A stretch of DNA of 64,000 nucleotides from Pseudoclavibacter soli DSM 23366 (GCF_000423505.1 NZ_AUIC01000003.1:248001-312000); one strand, 5' to 3'; shown: positions 25,583 to 35,210, counted from the first letter of the stretch. Notes: generated by a model from the sequence alone, not told the origin. Numbers and translations are program-made.

Positions 25583-26587
25583 ATGCGCATCACCAAGATG
25601 GCGGTCTCCCTCTCTGCGATCGCGGTCACCGCCGCGCTCGCTCTGACCGGCTGCTCAGCATCCAGCACCGACAGTGATTCGTCGGCCTCAGCAACTGACT
25701 CGACCACCTGGCCGCTGACCGTCACCGACGACGCCGGCCACGAGGTGACCCTCGACAAGCAGCCCGAGCGCATCGCCAACACCGCACTGAGCGTCACTGG
25801 CACCCTGCTCGCCATTGATGCACCAGTGGTCGCCACTGCTGCGACCTCGGTCAGCAGCATCACCGATGACAAGGGCTTCTTCTCGCAGTGGGCCTCGGTC
25901 GCTGACGAGCGCGGTGTCGAGGTGCTCTACCCTGACCTGACCTTCGACCTCGAGAGCGTGATCGCTGCCGACCCCGACCTGATCATCGTCTCCACCTCGG
26001 GTGCCGACTCGGTGTACGAAGATCACTACGACGAGCTCACTGCTCAGGGCATTCCGGTGTACGTGGCCAACTACGGCTCGAACTCGTGGGAAGATCTGGC
26101 GCTCGACTTCGGCAAACTGACCGGCCACTCCGCTGACGCTCAGCAGGCCATCGACGACTTCGACGCATACGCTGCCGAGGCCGCAGACAAGATCACCGTG
26201 CCTGAGGGCAGCACCTCGATCGTGAGCTTCAACGGTGCCGGCAAAGAGAGCGGCATTGCCAAGAAGACCAGCGCACAGGCAGACATCCTGACCAAGCTCG
26301 GCTTCGATGTCGTCGAGGCCGATGCCGATCTCGACACCAGCACGCAGGTACGCCAAGATTTCGCGTTCGTCACCTACGAGAACCTGTCGAAGGCCATCAC
26401 CGGCCAGACCGTCTTCACCCTGAGCGACGACGGCGCCAAGGTCGACCAGCTCAAGGCCGATGCCACCCTCGCCAACCTCGACGCCGTCACCGCCGGCCAG
26501 GTCTACCCGCTGGGCGCCACGAGCTTCCGCATCGACCCATACAGCGGCCGCCAGGTCATCGATCAGGTCGTCTCCGACCTCTCCTGA
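25583..26587 (+). CDS. Ferric-siderophore ABC transporter substrate-binding lipoprotein (FepB-like)
   Basis: A 334-residue lipoprotein from ATG 25583 (GAAAGG nearby). The signal peptide ends in LTGC near residue 20. The mature protein is a type 3 binding fold: WPLTVTDDAGHEVTLDKQPERIANTA, DLESVIAADPDLIIVSTS, and YPLGATSFRIDPYSGRQVIDQV at the end. It resembles FepB-type catecholate siderophore binders, in keeping with the Fes-like esterase at the end of the operon. Two or three bases separate it from the permease gene. Confidence 0.93.
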   Translation: MRITKMAVSLSAIAVTAALALTGCSASSTDSDSSASATDSTTWPLTVTDDAGHEVTLDKQPERIANTALSVTGTLLAIDAPVVATAATSVSSITDDKGFFSQWASVADERGVEVLYPDLTFDLESVIAADPDLIIVSTSGADSVYEDHYDELTAQGIPVYVANYGSNSWEDLALDFGKLTGHSADAQQAIDDFDAYAAEAADKITVPEGSTSIVSFNGAGKESGIAKKTSAQADILTKLGFDVVEADADLDTSTQVRQDFAFVTYENLSKAITGQTVFTLSDDGAKVDQLKADATLANLDAVTAGQVYPLGATSFRIDPYSGRQVIDQVVSDLS

Positions 26588-26589
26588 TC

Positions 26590-27687
26590 GTGAGCACCCC
26601 GCAGCCCCTCGCTGACGTGACGGCCAACTCCCGGCCACCACGTCGCGATGCTGCACCCTCGGGTCGGGGCGCGCTGCTTCGGCACGCCTCGACCCGAGCC
26701 CTCTCACTGCTGCTGGCCGCCGCACTGCTGGTGCTGTTGGCCGCGGCCGGCCTGTTCGTCGGCTCCCGATCGATTCCGATCGCCGACGTCTGGGCCGCGC
26801 TGTTCTCCCCCTCCGATCAGCTGACCGATGATGGGCTGATCGTGCAGCTGGTGCGCGTGCCGCGCGCCGTGCTCGGCATCTTCGTCGGACTCGCCTTAGG
26901 TGTCGCAGGTGCACTCATGCAGGGTCTGACGCGCAACCCACTGGCCGAACCGGGCATCCTTGGTGTCAACGCCGGTGCCGCAGCGGCGGTGATCGCCGCC
27001 ATGGTCTGGTTCGGTGCGCGTCAACCACTCCAGCACTTCGCGGCCGCCTTCGTCGGCGCAGCCGCAGCCACGGCCCTGGTCTACCTATTGGGGGGCATCG
27101 CACGATCCACCACCGATCCGGTGCGCTTGGTGCTCGCCGGCGCAGGCCTCGCCGTCGTCTTCTCCGCATTCACACGCATCCTGCTGCTCAGCGCGCCCGA
27201 AGACGTCTACGACAGCTACCGTGTCTGGGTAACCGGCAGCTTGCAGGGGCGCGGCTGGGATGTCACCCTGATCACCGCAGCCGTCGCGGTCGTCGGCCTC
27301 ATCGCCGCCTGGCTGCTGGCCCCGCAGTTGAACGCCGCCTCGCTCGGCGACGAGTTGGGCCGCGCACTCGGCGTCAACCGCACCCTCACCTGGACGATCG
27401 CCGGCATCGCCCTGTTCGCGCTTGCCGGTGCCGCCACTGCAGCGGCCGGCCCGATCGCTTTCATCGGCCTTGCCGCCCCCAACATCGCCCGCCTCATCGT
27501 GGGCCCCGACTACCGCTGGTTGATCCCGGCATCGGCCGTGGGCGCCGCGCTGCTGGTCACACTCGCCGACGTGGTCGGCCGCATCATCGTGCCACCGGGC
27601 GAGATCGAGGTCGGCGTTATGGCCGCCGTCATCGGTGCTCCTGTGTTCATCGCGCTGGTTCGCAGACAACGGATGGCCAAACTGTGA
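26590..27687 (+). CDS. Iron-siderophore ABC transporter permease (FecCD family, FepD-like)
   Basis: A 365-residue BtuC/FecCD-fold permease with about ten membrane segments, starting at GTG 26590. Conserved stretches are VRVPRAVLGIFVGLALGVAG, ALMQGLTRNPLAEPGILGVN and GPIAFIGLAAPNIARLIVG. It pairs with the next gene to form the heterodimeric channel. Its stop overlaps the next start (GTGA). Confidence 0.94.
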   Translation: MSTPQPLADVTANSRPPRRDAAPSGRGALLRHASTRALSLLLAAALLVLLAAAGLFVGSRSIPIADVWAALFSPSDQLTDDGLIVQLVRVPRAVLGIFVGLALGVAGALMQGLTRNPLAEPGILGVNAGAAAAVIAAMVWFGARQPLQHFAAAFVGAAAATALVYLLGGIARSTTDPVRLVLAGAGLAVVFSAFTRILLLSAPEDVYDSYRVWVTGSLQGRGWDVTLITAAVAVVGLIAAWLLAPQLNAASLGDELGRALGVNRTLTWTIAGIALFALAGAATAAAGPIAFIGLAAPNIARLIVGPDYRWLIPASAVGAALLVTLADVVGRIIVPPGEIEVGVMAAVIGAPVFIALVRRQRMAKL

Positions 27688-28760
27688 ACGCCGTCACCGA
27701 ACCTCCCAGCCTGCGCACGTCGAGTTCCCGGGTGCACCCCACCGGGCAGGTGCATCGTGGCCGCCTCAGTGTGATCTGGCGCCCGCGTGCCGTGATCGTC
27801 GGAGCGGTAGCTCTCGCCACCGCCTTCGTGCTGGGCGTGTTCGTGATGGGTGTGGGCAAGATCGAACTCGCCCCGACGGAGATTCTCAGCGCCCTGTTCG
27901 GCCAGGCCGACAAGCGCACCACCACGGTGGTGGTCGGCATCCGGCTGCCTCGGGTAGTCACTGCGGCGGCCGTGGGCTGCGCGCTGGGGGTCGCGGGCGC
28001 CGTCTTCCAAAGCATCTCGCGCAACGCACTCGGCTCGCCCGATGTGATCGGGTTCACCTCAGGCGCTGCGGCCGGCGCCGCCGTGCAGATCGTGGTGCTC
28101 GGCCCGGGCCTGGTGGCCACACCGGTCGCCGCAGTCGTCGGCGGTGCGGTCACCGCCGTGATCGTCTACCTGCTCAGCCGCCAGCGCGGCACGACCGGAG
28201 GCTACCGCATCGTGCTCGTCGGCATCGGTGTGGGCGCGCTGGCCGATGCGCTCACCCGCATCGTGCTGGTGCGCGGCGACATCGATCGCGCAGTCTCGGC
28301 CGAGGTGTGGCTGAGCGGTTCGCTCTCTTCGCGCTCGTGGTCTGACGCCCTCGTCGTGGCCATCGGGCTGGCCTCAGCATGGCCGATCATCCTGTGGCTC
28401 GGCCGCCCGCTCGCCTTGATGGAAATGGGTGACGCCAGCGCGCGCCAGCTCGGCGTGCACGTCGAAGCCACCCGAGGTGTGCTGATGCTCGCCGGGGTGG
28501 TGCTCACCGCCACCGCGGTCGCCGCCGCCGGCCCCATCGCCTTCATCGCCCTGGCCGCCCCGCAGATCGCCGCGCGCCTGTCAGCCACCGATCACCCGCC
28601 GTTGGTCACCGCCGGGCTCACCGGCGCGGCCCTGCTGATCGGCGCCGATCTGCTGGCCCTGCATCTGCCCGCCGGCAGCCGCATCCCGATCGGCGTGGTC
28701 ACCGGCCTGCTCGGCGGCGTCTACCTGATCTGGCTGCTCACGAGAGGAATGCGACGTTGA
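27684..28760 (+). CDS. Iron-siderophore ABC transporter permease (FecCD family, FepG-like)
   Basis: The second FecCD-type permease, 358 residues from GTG 27684. It has IRLPRVVTAAAVGCALGVAG, AVFQSISRNALGSPDVIGFT and GPIAFIALAAPQIAARLS, with about ten membrane segments. It overlaps both neighbours by four bases (GTGA in front, TTGA behind), so the three are made in step. Confidence 0.94.
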   Translation: MNAVTEPPSLRTSSSRVHPTGQVHRGRLSVIWRPRAVIVGAVALATAFVLGVFVMGVGKIELAPTEILSALFGQADKRTTTVVVGIRLPRVVTAAAVGCALGVAGAVFQSISRNALGSPDVIGFTSGAAAGAAVQIVVLGPGLVATPVAAVVGGAVTAVIVYLLSRQRGTTGGYRIVLVGIGVGALADALTRIVLVRGDIDRAVSAEVWLSGSLSSRSWSDALVVAIGLASAWPIILWLGRPLALMEMGDASARQLGVHVEATRGVLMLAGVVLTATAVAAAGPIAFIALAAPQIAARLSATDHPPLVTAGLTGAALLIGADLLALHLPAGSRIPIGVVTGLLGGVYLIWLLTRGMRR

Positions 28761-29578
28761 CTGAAACCCTCCCCTCACCCATCGAGACTGCACTGCAGCA
28801 CGGCCGGCTCATCGTCGACGAGCTCACCACCGGCTACGACGGGCAGCCCGTGCTCGACCACGTGTCGCTGCACGTGCCCGACGGATCGTTCACCGTCATC
28901 ATCGGCCCCAACGGGTGCGGCAAGTCCACGCTACTGAAGGCCATGGCGGGGCATCTCCCCGCCCACGCTGGCGAGGTGCGCCTTGATGACCAACGCGTGT
29001 CGGGCATCCGGCCAAAAGCCCTGGCTCGCCGACTCGCCCTACTGCCGCAGTCGTCAACGGCCCCCGACGGCATCACCGTGGTCGATCTCGTCTCGCGCGG
29101 GCGGTTTCCGCACCAGTCGCTGCTACACCAGTGGTCTCGCGACGACGAGGCTGCGGTTACCCGAGCCCTCGAGCTCACCGGGTGCCTCGAGTTCGCCGAC
29201 CGCCAGGTGCGCTCGCTCAGCGGTGGGCAGCGCCAGCGCGTCTGGATCGCCATGGTGCTCGCCCAAGACACCCCGCTGATGCTGCTCGACGAGCCGACGA
29301 CCTTTCTCGACATCACCCGCCAGCTCGACGTGCTCACCCTGTGCCGCGATCTGCAGCGTGAGCGCGGTGTCACGCTGGTGGCCGTGCTGCACGATCTCAA
29401 CCTGGCGTTCCGGTTCGCTACGCACCTGGTCGTGATGCGCGACGGCTCGGTGATCGCCGAGGGGGCCCCTGCCGACATCGTCACGCCTGAGCTGGTCGCC
29501 GACGCCTTCGACCTCGACGCACGCGTGCTGCCCGACCCCGAGACCGGCGCACCAATGGTGATTCCCCGTGAACGCTGA
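28757..29578 (+). CDS. Iron-siderophore ABC transporter ATP-binding protein (FepC-like)
   Basis: A 273-residue ATPase from TTG 28757. Walker A IIGPNGCGKSTLLKAMAG lies near residue 50, the Q-loop LLPQSSTAPDGITV, signature LSGGQRQRVWIAMVLAQ, Walker B LMLLDEPTTFLDI and switch LHDLNLAFR follow. The LDEPTTFLD/HDLN wording is typical of siderophore and vitamin B12 importers. The gene overlaps the next one by eleven bases. Confidence 0.94.
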   Translation: MTETLPSPIETALQHGRLIVDELTTGYDGQPVLDHVSLHVPDGSFTVIIGPNGCGKSTLLKAMAGHLPAHAGEVRLDDQRVSGIRPKALARRLALLPQSSTAPDGITVVDLVSRGRFPHQSLLHQWSRDDEAAVTRALELTGCLEFADRQVRSLSGGQRQRVWIAMVLAQDTPLMLLDEPTTFLDITRQLDVLTLCRDLQRERGVTLVAVLHDLNLAFRFATHLVVMRDGSVIAEGAPADIVTPELVADAFDLDARVLPDPETGAPMVIPRER

Positions 29579-30752
29579 TGCTGCGCTGACCAGACTCGCC
29601 GCGCTGCACGCCCAGCCACCATGTTCGCGCGTGCGCCTCGGGTTTCCAACCTGTGCGCCAGACACATCGGTGCCCGAGGGCCGTGCGATCGCCGAGTTCA
29701 CCTGCCGCGCCCCGGGCGTCGATGGCGTGGTGCTGCATGTGCCCGCATTCTTCGACGAGAGGCACCCGCTGGCTGGCCTCATGCATCGCGACGAGCATGA
29801 CCCCGCGCTGTGGCGCCTGCACCTGAGCGTCGCCGACGACTGGGCTGCCGCCTACACCTTCGTGCCGTTCATCGGGCGCACTCCCGCCTGGGCGGGCCTC
29901 GAAAACCGCTACGAGATGGTGCATGCGCTCGAACACGAGGCGGTCATCGACTGCACCAGCCCCTATCGGGTGATTGGTTCCGATGGATGCCCCCGTTCAG
30001 TCCGCCTGATGCCGCGCGCCCCACGACTCAGCCAGTGTCTACTGCAGCGCCAGCCAGCACCAGCGACGCGCACCCCCGTCGCCTCGCTGCTCGTGGGGGC
30101 CCGGCGCGAACGCGCCGACCTGTATGTGCTCCGCGCTGGCGGCGCCGCGCCCGCCCCACTTCGCCTGCTGACCCTCTTCGACGGCCCGACGTGGGGGCGC
30201 GGGCATCTGCTCGAAGTGCTTGCCGCCCTCGTCGAGCACGGGCGGCTGGCCGACACCGCAGTACTGCTGGTCGATTCCGGCAGCAGCGACAAGCGCTGGC
30301 GAGATCTCTCGCCCACCGGCAGGGCGGTGACCGCGGCGGTCGACGACTCGCTGCTGGCCGAAGTCGATCGCGCACTGGCAGACCACGACGAGCAGCTTTC
30401 GCCCGCGGCGCGCGATCACATTGTGGCCGGGGTGAGTCTTGGCGGCCTGGCCGCACTGCTGGTCGCCGGTGCCGCGCCGCAGCGTTTCGCCCGGGCGATC
30501 GCGCTGTCGCCCAGCGTGTGGCGCTATGACTTAGTCGGCTTGCTCGCCGATGCCCTGCACACCTCTGACGAACTGCGCATCGCGGTGAGCGCTGGCCACG
30601 ACGAGCCCGAGATGCTCGCCTGCGCACGCGATCTGGTCGAGGCGCTGAGGCGACGCACCGCAGGCGATCGCCTGAGCCTCAGCGCCGTGTCGGGCGGGCA
30701 CGACTGGGCGTGGTGGCAGACACAGCTGGTCACCGAGCTGCTCACGATGTGA
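29568..30752 (+). CDS. Enterobactin-esterase-like hydrolase (Fes family)
   Basis: A 394-residue alpha/beta hydrolase from GTG 29568. The N-terminal part (VDGVVLHVPAFFDERHPLAG; WAAAYTFVPFIGR) is like the Fes cap domain; the C-terminal esterase domain has LLTLFDGPTWGRG, the nucleophile elbow VAGVSLGGLAALL, and the catalytic histidine in SGGHDWAWWQTQL. Fes proteins cut the ester backbone of ferric catecholate tri-lactones such as enterobactin in the cytoplasm. As last gene of the uptake operon it suggests import of an ester-type, perhaps foreign, siderophore. Confidence 0.9.
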   Translation: MNADAALTRLAALHAQPPCSRVRLGFPTCAPDTSVPEGRAIAEFTCRAPGVDGVVLHVPAFFDERHPLAGLMHRDEHDPALWRLHLSVADDWAAAYTFVPFIGRTPAWAGLENRYEMVHALEHEAVIDCTSPYRVIGSDGCPRSVRLMPRAPRLSQCLLQRQPAPATRTPVASLLVGARRERADLYVLRAGGAAPAPLRLLTLFDGPTWGRGHLLEVLAALVEHGRLADTAVLLVDSGSSDKRWRDLSPTGRAVTAAVDDSLLAEVDRALADHDEQLSPAARDHIVAGVSLGGLAALLVAGAAPQRFARAIALSPSVWRYDLVGLLADALHTSDELRIAVSAGHDEPEMLACARDLVEALRRRTAGDRLSLSAVSGGHDWAWWQTQLVTELLTM

Positions 30753-30759
30753 CTCGCAG

Positions 30760-31506
30760 CTAGCGCCGCCGCCCCATCTCACGCCCACGCACCCAATAGG
30801 CCTGCAGGTACTGCGACTGCTTGCCAAAGCCAAACTCCTTTTTGAGCCGCGCACGCACGTGCCGCAGCACCACCGACTCTGGCGCCACCCAGGCGTACCA
30901 GCCTGACCAGTCGCGCGCCTCGATCGCCTGTGCCATCTCCTCTGGCGCGGCCGCGGGCACCCAGTGCACCCGCAGCGCAGGATGCTCGCCCAGCGGAATG
31001 TCACGGTCGGCTTCGTCGTGCAGCTGCAAGTAGAGCTCGATGGGAATCTCGCTCGGCACGGTCGCGACAATCGTGCGGATGGCCGGAATCGATGCGGCAT
31101 CTCCGATGACGAGGTACCCCGCCGGTGGCTCATCCGACACCTCGAAGCGGGATGAGCCGATCGAGGTGAGCGACACCGCATCGCCAGGCTCGGCCTGCTG
31201 CGCCCAGGCCGACCCGGGCCCGGCCGGCTCGTGCAGCACGAAGTCAACGGCGAAGTCACCGGCAGCAGGCTCGGCTAGGGCGATCGTGTAGGCGCGCTGG
31301 TGCTCGACCTCCGGGTCTGCCGGATCGGGCATCCAAAAGCGCAGCCATGCCGTGGGACAGGCCTCGACCGCGTCGAACAGGGTCTCGGAGTGCAGCCACA
31401 CCCGCAGATAGTGCGGAGTGATCAGCTGCGTGCTCGTGACCGTCGCGATGTGGTCGTGTGCACCGAATGCGCGCAGCACCGCGCCTTGGAATCCTCGTTT
31501 CGCCAT
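30760..31506 (-). CDS. Siderophore-interacting FAD protein (second SIP)
   Basis: A 248-residue SIP-family reductase. STQLITPHYLRVWLHSETLF opens the FAD barrel, RAYTIALAEPAAGDFAVDFVLHEPAGPGSAWA binds FAD, YLVIGDAASIPAIRTIVA begins the NAD(P)H lobe, and YAWVAPESVVLRHVRARL with QSQYLQAYWVRG ends it. It converges on the Fes-like gene and is co-transcribed with the TetR gene in front (stop and start share a base, TAATG). It would reduce ferric siderophores delivered by the neighbouring importer. Confidence 0.92.
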   Translation of the reverse strand: MAKRGFQGAVLRAFGAHDHIATVTSTQLITPHYLRVWLHSETLFDAVEACPTAWLRFWMPDPADPEVEHQRAYTIALAEPAAGDFAVDFVLHEPAGPGSAWAQQAEPGDAVSLTSIGSSRFEVSDEPPAGYLVIGDAASIPAIRTIVATVPSEIPIELYLQLHDEADRDIPLGEHPALRVHWVPAAAPEEMAQAIEARDWSGWYAWVAPESVVLRHVRARLKKEFGFGKQSQYLQAYWVRGREMGRRR

Positions 31507-32189
31507 TACAGCCCCTTCTGTGCGGTGTGCAGTTGTGCCATGATTTCTGCGATCGGCCGCTCCGGCGGGGCGATGCCGACCAGCCCGCCGACGACTGCCG
31601 CGAGCATGAGTCGCGCATATTCGTCAGAGTCGATGTTGGGAAGGCCACTGTGCGCGGCTGCCAGCGTGGCGTCGGAGCGCAGCTGGGCCAGTGCATCCTT
31701 GCGCGCAGCATCGAGGCCTTCGCGACGTTCGGCCTGCAGCTGCTCGGCGGCGGCCGACCCGATGACCACGTTCGCAATGGTGCTGCTGAGCACCATGGCT
31801 GCGTCGGCAGCGTACCCGCGGCGCTGCAAGGCTGCGATCTCGTCGGCCAGCAGCTGGCGGCCGCTGGCACCCCGCGGAAACAGGGTCTGCAAGTAGGTGC
31901 CGAGCCCAGCATGACGCAGCACAAATTGGCGCAGCTGCAGCGCGAACGAGAGCAGGTGCTGGGCACTGTCGTGCGTGGGGTCATCGGTGATGGTGAGGTC
32001 GGCAAGGATGCGCTCGCCCACCAGGCGCTCTAGCCCCCAACGCCCGTCGATGTGACGGTAAAGCGCGGCAGCTGTGACGCCCAGCCGCGCAGCCACCGCG
32101 TTGAGGCTGAGGTTCTGCAGCCCGATCTCGCAGCCTGCGCGCACAATGTCGTCGGTGTCGATGCGCCGTGGCCGACCCGGTGCGCTCAT
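31506..32189 (-). CDS. TetR/AcrR-family regulator
   Basis: A 227-residue TetR protein. The N-terminal helix-turn-helix is IVRAGCEIGLQNLSLNAVAARLGVT followed by AAALYRHIDGRWGLERLVGERI; the rest is helical, the ligand and dimer domain. It is translationally coupled to the second SIP gene. A dyad AGTTA...TAACT lies just before its start. It probably represses its own two-gene operon; the inducer is unknown. Confidence 0.88.
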   Translation of the reverse strand: MSAPGRPRRIDTDDIVRAGCEIGLQNLSLNAVAARLGVTAAALYRHIDGRWGLERLVGERILADLTITDDPTHDSAQHLLSFALQLRQFVLRHAGLGTYLQTLFPRGASGRQLLADEIAALQRRGYAADAAMVLSSTIANVVIGSAAAEQLQAERREGLDAARKDALAQLRSDATLAAAHSGLPNIDSDEYARLMLAAVVGGLVGIAPPERPIAEIMAQLHTAQKGL

Positions 32190-32204
32190 CTACCCTCCCC
32201 AATA

Positions 32205-32221
32205 AGTTACCCCCACTAACT
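32205..32221. promoter_or_regulatory. Inverted repeat, candidate TetR operator
   Basis: AGTTA and TAACT are perfect arms seven bases apart, 15 bases in front of the TetR start. Size and position suit autorepression. Confidence 0.45.
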
Positions 32222-32460
32222 CTGGCTACGGTAGTACACCTGCTCTGTGGTGGTCAAGGAGTGCGCGGCTGTGGCGGTGCGCAGCGCTATGTCCGCACCC
32301 CACGCCGCCCGACCGCAGACATCACGCCGCACCTGCAGACATTCCATTGCACCCGTCCTCCACCCACGGCACACATCGCACAGCCACCCCGTCACCCGCG
32401 TGTCACCGGCCCCGCCTAGACTGAGCAGACCGCACGAGTTCTGACCACAGAAAGGTCATC
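32222..32460. other. Intergenic space between tetR and nudC
   Basis: About 240 bases without a supported gene. It holds short CGCACC/GCACAC-type words like those of the intergenic repeats but no full copy. The nudC start has AAAGG eight bases ahead. Confidence 0.4.
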
Positions 32461-33480
32461 ATGAGCGAACGCTCCGCCAGCGATCAAGCCGTCCCCTCCC
32501 GCATCCCGCCGCTTGCCCGGCAACCGCTCGACCGCGATGCGCCCACGCGACACGACGACGCGGCGTGGCAGCGCATCCTGACCGAAGACCCCGCCACGCG
32601 ATTCGTTCTGGTGCGCGATGCACTGGTCGCCGCGGTAGTGCACGATGCGAGCGCGGCGCGCGTGTTCTTCGCCACACGCGAGGTGCTGCCCGAAGGTGGC
32701 GAGCCGGTCTACCTTGGGCGCATTACGCCGGATGCCCCAAGCGCCACTGGTCTCCCCTCAGGCACGCCCCTGGTCGGCTGGCTGCTGCCCAGCGCAACAG
32801 ACTCTGCCGCGGCTGCCGACGATCCGCTCGGCGGCGACTCGGTGTCGAGCTCAGAGTCTCCGCTGGTCTGGCTTGACCTGCGGCGCAGCGTCACCGCGCT
32901 CGACCCGGTCGAGTCGTCGACCATCGTGACTGCACTGGCTCTGGCGGCCTGGCATCGCGCCGAACCGTTCTCCCCTGCCACCGGCACGCCCAGCGAAATC
33001 GCCGCGGCCGGGTGGGAGCGACGCCTGCCCGGCACCGGCGCTCAGCTGTTTCCGCGCACCGACCCCGCGGTGATCGTGCTCATCACCGATGCCGACGACC
33101 GGGTGCTGCTCGGCAACAACGCGCTCTGGCCGCGCGGGTTCTTCTCGCTGTTCGCCGGGTTCGTCGAGGCGGGCGAGAGCGCCGAAGAGGCCGTGCATCG
33201 CGAGATCCGCGAAGAGACGGGCCTCGAAGTGTCGCACCTCGAATACCGCCGATCGCAGCCCTGGCCCTATCCACGCTCGCTGATGCTCGGGTTTCGGGCG
33301 CGAGTTGCCGAGGGCATCTCGCCCGACAGCGCTCACGAAGACGGCGACGAGATCACCGCAATGCGATGGTTCACCCGCGCCGAGCTGCGCGACCCCGCCC
33401 GAGATATCGACCTGCCCGGCCCGGCTGCCCTGGCCAACTGGCTCATTCAGGAATGGCTCGACGAGGTGCCGGCCGACTGA
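32461..33480 (+). CDS. nudC: NudC-like NAD(H) pyrophosphatase (Nudix), zinc ribbon lost
   Basis: A 339-residue Nudix hydrolase. The NudC marker SQPWPYPRSLMLGF follows the Nudix box GFVEAGESAEEAVHREIREETGL (residues about 234-256), and LFPRTDPAVIVLITD opens the catalytic domain. NudC cleaves NAD(H) and removes NAD caps from RNA. In relatives a zinc ribbon with four cysteines sits just before the Nudix domain; the matching segment here (PFSPATGTPSEIAAAGWERR) has none, so zinc is not bound. The fold is otherwise complete. Confidence 0.9.
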   Translation: MSERSASDQAVPSRIPPLARQPLDRDAPTRHDDAAWQRILTEDPATRFVLVRDALVAAVVHDASAARVFFATREVLPEGGEPVYLGRITPDAPSATGLPSGTPLVGWLLPSATDSAAAADDPLGGDSVSSSESPLVWLDLRRSVTALDPVESSTIVTALALAAWHRAEPFSPATGTPSEIAAAGWERRLPGTGAQLFPRTDPAVIVLITDADDRVLLGNNALWPRGFFSLFAGFVEAGESAEEAVHREIREETGLEVSHLEYRRSQPWPYPRSLMLGFRARVAEGISPDSAHEDGDEITAMRWFTRAELRDPARDIDLPGPAALANWLIQEWLDEVPAD

Positions 33481-33647
33481 TCGGGGCTGCCGCGCGGGCA
33501 TCCATCGGAGATTGGATGCGCCTGCCGCGCGGGCACGTGCTCCCGCTCGCCAGGCTGCATCACCACTTGCCACCAACGGCACCTCCGCTGACCAACGAGC
33601 ACACCCCGTGACCAACGAGCACGCGGCGGCGAGCCAACCCGCACCTC

Positions 33648-34216
33648 TCACGCACCGATGGGCGTAGCGCTTCCGAGCACCGTGATGCCACCTTCAGCGG
33701 GAATCACCGCGGTGAGCAGGCTGGGACGCCCCACATGCGCACCCTGGTGGATGGAGATCCGGTCGCCGCCATGGCTGTAGCCGCTGAACCGCAGATAGGC
33801 CCCGACCGCGGCGGCAGCCGACCCCGTCGCCGGGTCTTCGGTGATGCGCCCGGCCGGAAACAGGTTGCGCGCCAGAAAGTCATTCGCGGCGGCCTCGTGC
33901 AGCACGGTGACCGTTCCGGCCCATCCGCGGGCCTGCTTGAGCTCGGCGACGGCAGGAGGCCAGAACCGAAACTGGTGAAAAACGGTCGCATCGCTCAGCA
34001 CGAGAATCGGATGCCAGTTGCCGGTGAACACCTCCCGCGGCGGAAACCTCACATCAAGATCGCCTGCCTCGAGCCCGAGCAGGCTCAGCAGCGTCTCGAG
34101 TGTTTCGTCTTCGAAATAGCGGATGCTCGGCGCCACACTGGTCATCGCCGCCTCAACACCCCCACTGTGCGTGCTGCTCGTCGTGATCGCAATGGCGCCG
34201 GCAGCAGTGTCAAAGG
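33648..34216 (-). pseudogene. PhzF-family isomerase, N-terminal part lost at an ISL3 insertion
   Basis: About 190 codons encode the C-terminal two-thirds of a PhzF/YddE-type isomerase: FDTAAGAIAITTSS, FTGNWHPILVLSD, and the strongly conserved ITEDPATGSAAAAVGAYLRF. Full members have about 270-290 residues, with a catalytic Glu and a CGHAT-type motif in the missing part. The frame continues a few codons into the left inverted repeat of the ISL3 element at 34217, so the break is the element's edge. The other half is not found beyond the element. Confidence 0.85.
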
Positions 34217-34240
34217 GGCTCATCGCATTTGAGGGTGTAG
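34217..34240 (+). repeat. ISL3 left inverted repeat
   Basis: Begins GGCTCATCGCATTTGAGGGT. It pairs with 36816-36839 and marks the exact point where the phzF-like gene is cut. Confidence 0.85.
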
Positions 34241-34293
34241 ACATGGTCTGCGCTCGTCAAGTTTGTGAGACAGTTTCTTGTGTCTTTTCTCGG

Positions 34294-35210
34294 TTACACG
34301 GCCAATAGCTGGTCGCGGGTCTCGTACACGATCCGGGCGGTCACCGGCGCGACACCGCCAGCGCGGGCGTTCGGGCGGCGACGGTTATACCAGGACTCGA
34401 TGTAGTCCATGATCGCGGTACGCGCGTGCATCCGTGTCGGCCAGGACCGCAGGTAGAACATCTCGGTCTTCAAATGCGAGAAAAACGATTCCGCGACCGC
34501 ATTGTCCCAGCACACCCCAACCTCGCCCATCGACTGGGTGACCCCGTTCGCCGCGCAGAAGCCTGGAACTCGCCCGAGGTATATTGGGCGCCACGATCAG
34601 AATGGAAGACCACCACGCCGGTCGTGTCGAGTCGGCCGTGGTCACGGGACATCACGAGCGCATCAATGACGAGACTGGTACGCATGTGCTTGTCAGCACG
34701 CCACCCAATGATCTCCCCGTTGAACAAGTCGATCACGGTCGCCAAATACAGCCACCCCTCGTCGGTGCGCAGATACGTGATGTCACCACACAACCGCTGC
34801 CCAGGGGCCACGGCGGCGAACTGGCGGTTCCCGAACGCGTCGAGCATGTGATTCTTGATGTGCGCAGTGCGCGCCGCAGGATCGGCAAGTGTGGTCTTCT
34901 TGAACGCCCGCACACGGATCGCTCTCAACCCCAGTTCACGCATGATCGCACCTACCGTACCGACAGCGACCTTGATCCCTTCGCCGCGCAGGATCCGCCA
35001 AATCTGGTCACGCCCAGCCTTTCCCTCCGCAGCGTCATACACGCGCTTCACATGCCCAGCCAGCAGATCGTGACGCTGCTGGCGCAGTGAGGGCGGCGAG
35101 GGCGTGACCCACCGGTAAAACGACGCGCGAGACACCCGAAGCTTGGTGCACATCCACGCGACGGGATAGTTCGCCCTCTCCGCGGCGATGAAACCGAACA
35201 CCTCGGTCAC
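34294..35210 (-). pseudogene. IS3-family transposase OrfB, frameshifted
   Basis: From GTG 35210 the frame encodes an HTH-like lead and the DDE catalytic core: GDITYLRTDEGWLYLATVID (first Asp) and VVVFHSDRGAQYTSGEFQA (second Asp). Near 34560 the reading shifts into the frame ending at 34294, which continues FCAANGVTQSMGEVG and CWDNAVAESFFSHLKTE with the catalytic Glu. One frameshift therefore splits the protein, and it is probably inactive unless the shift is an assembly error. Confidence 0.88.

Noticed and set aside
33540-33647. Repeat GACCAACGAGCAC twice behind nudC
   Set aside because: Only a short doublet with slight likeness to the hipBA-flanking repeat; too little to call a third copy.
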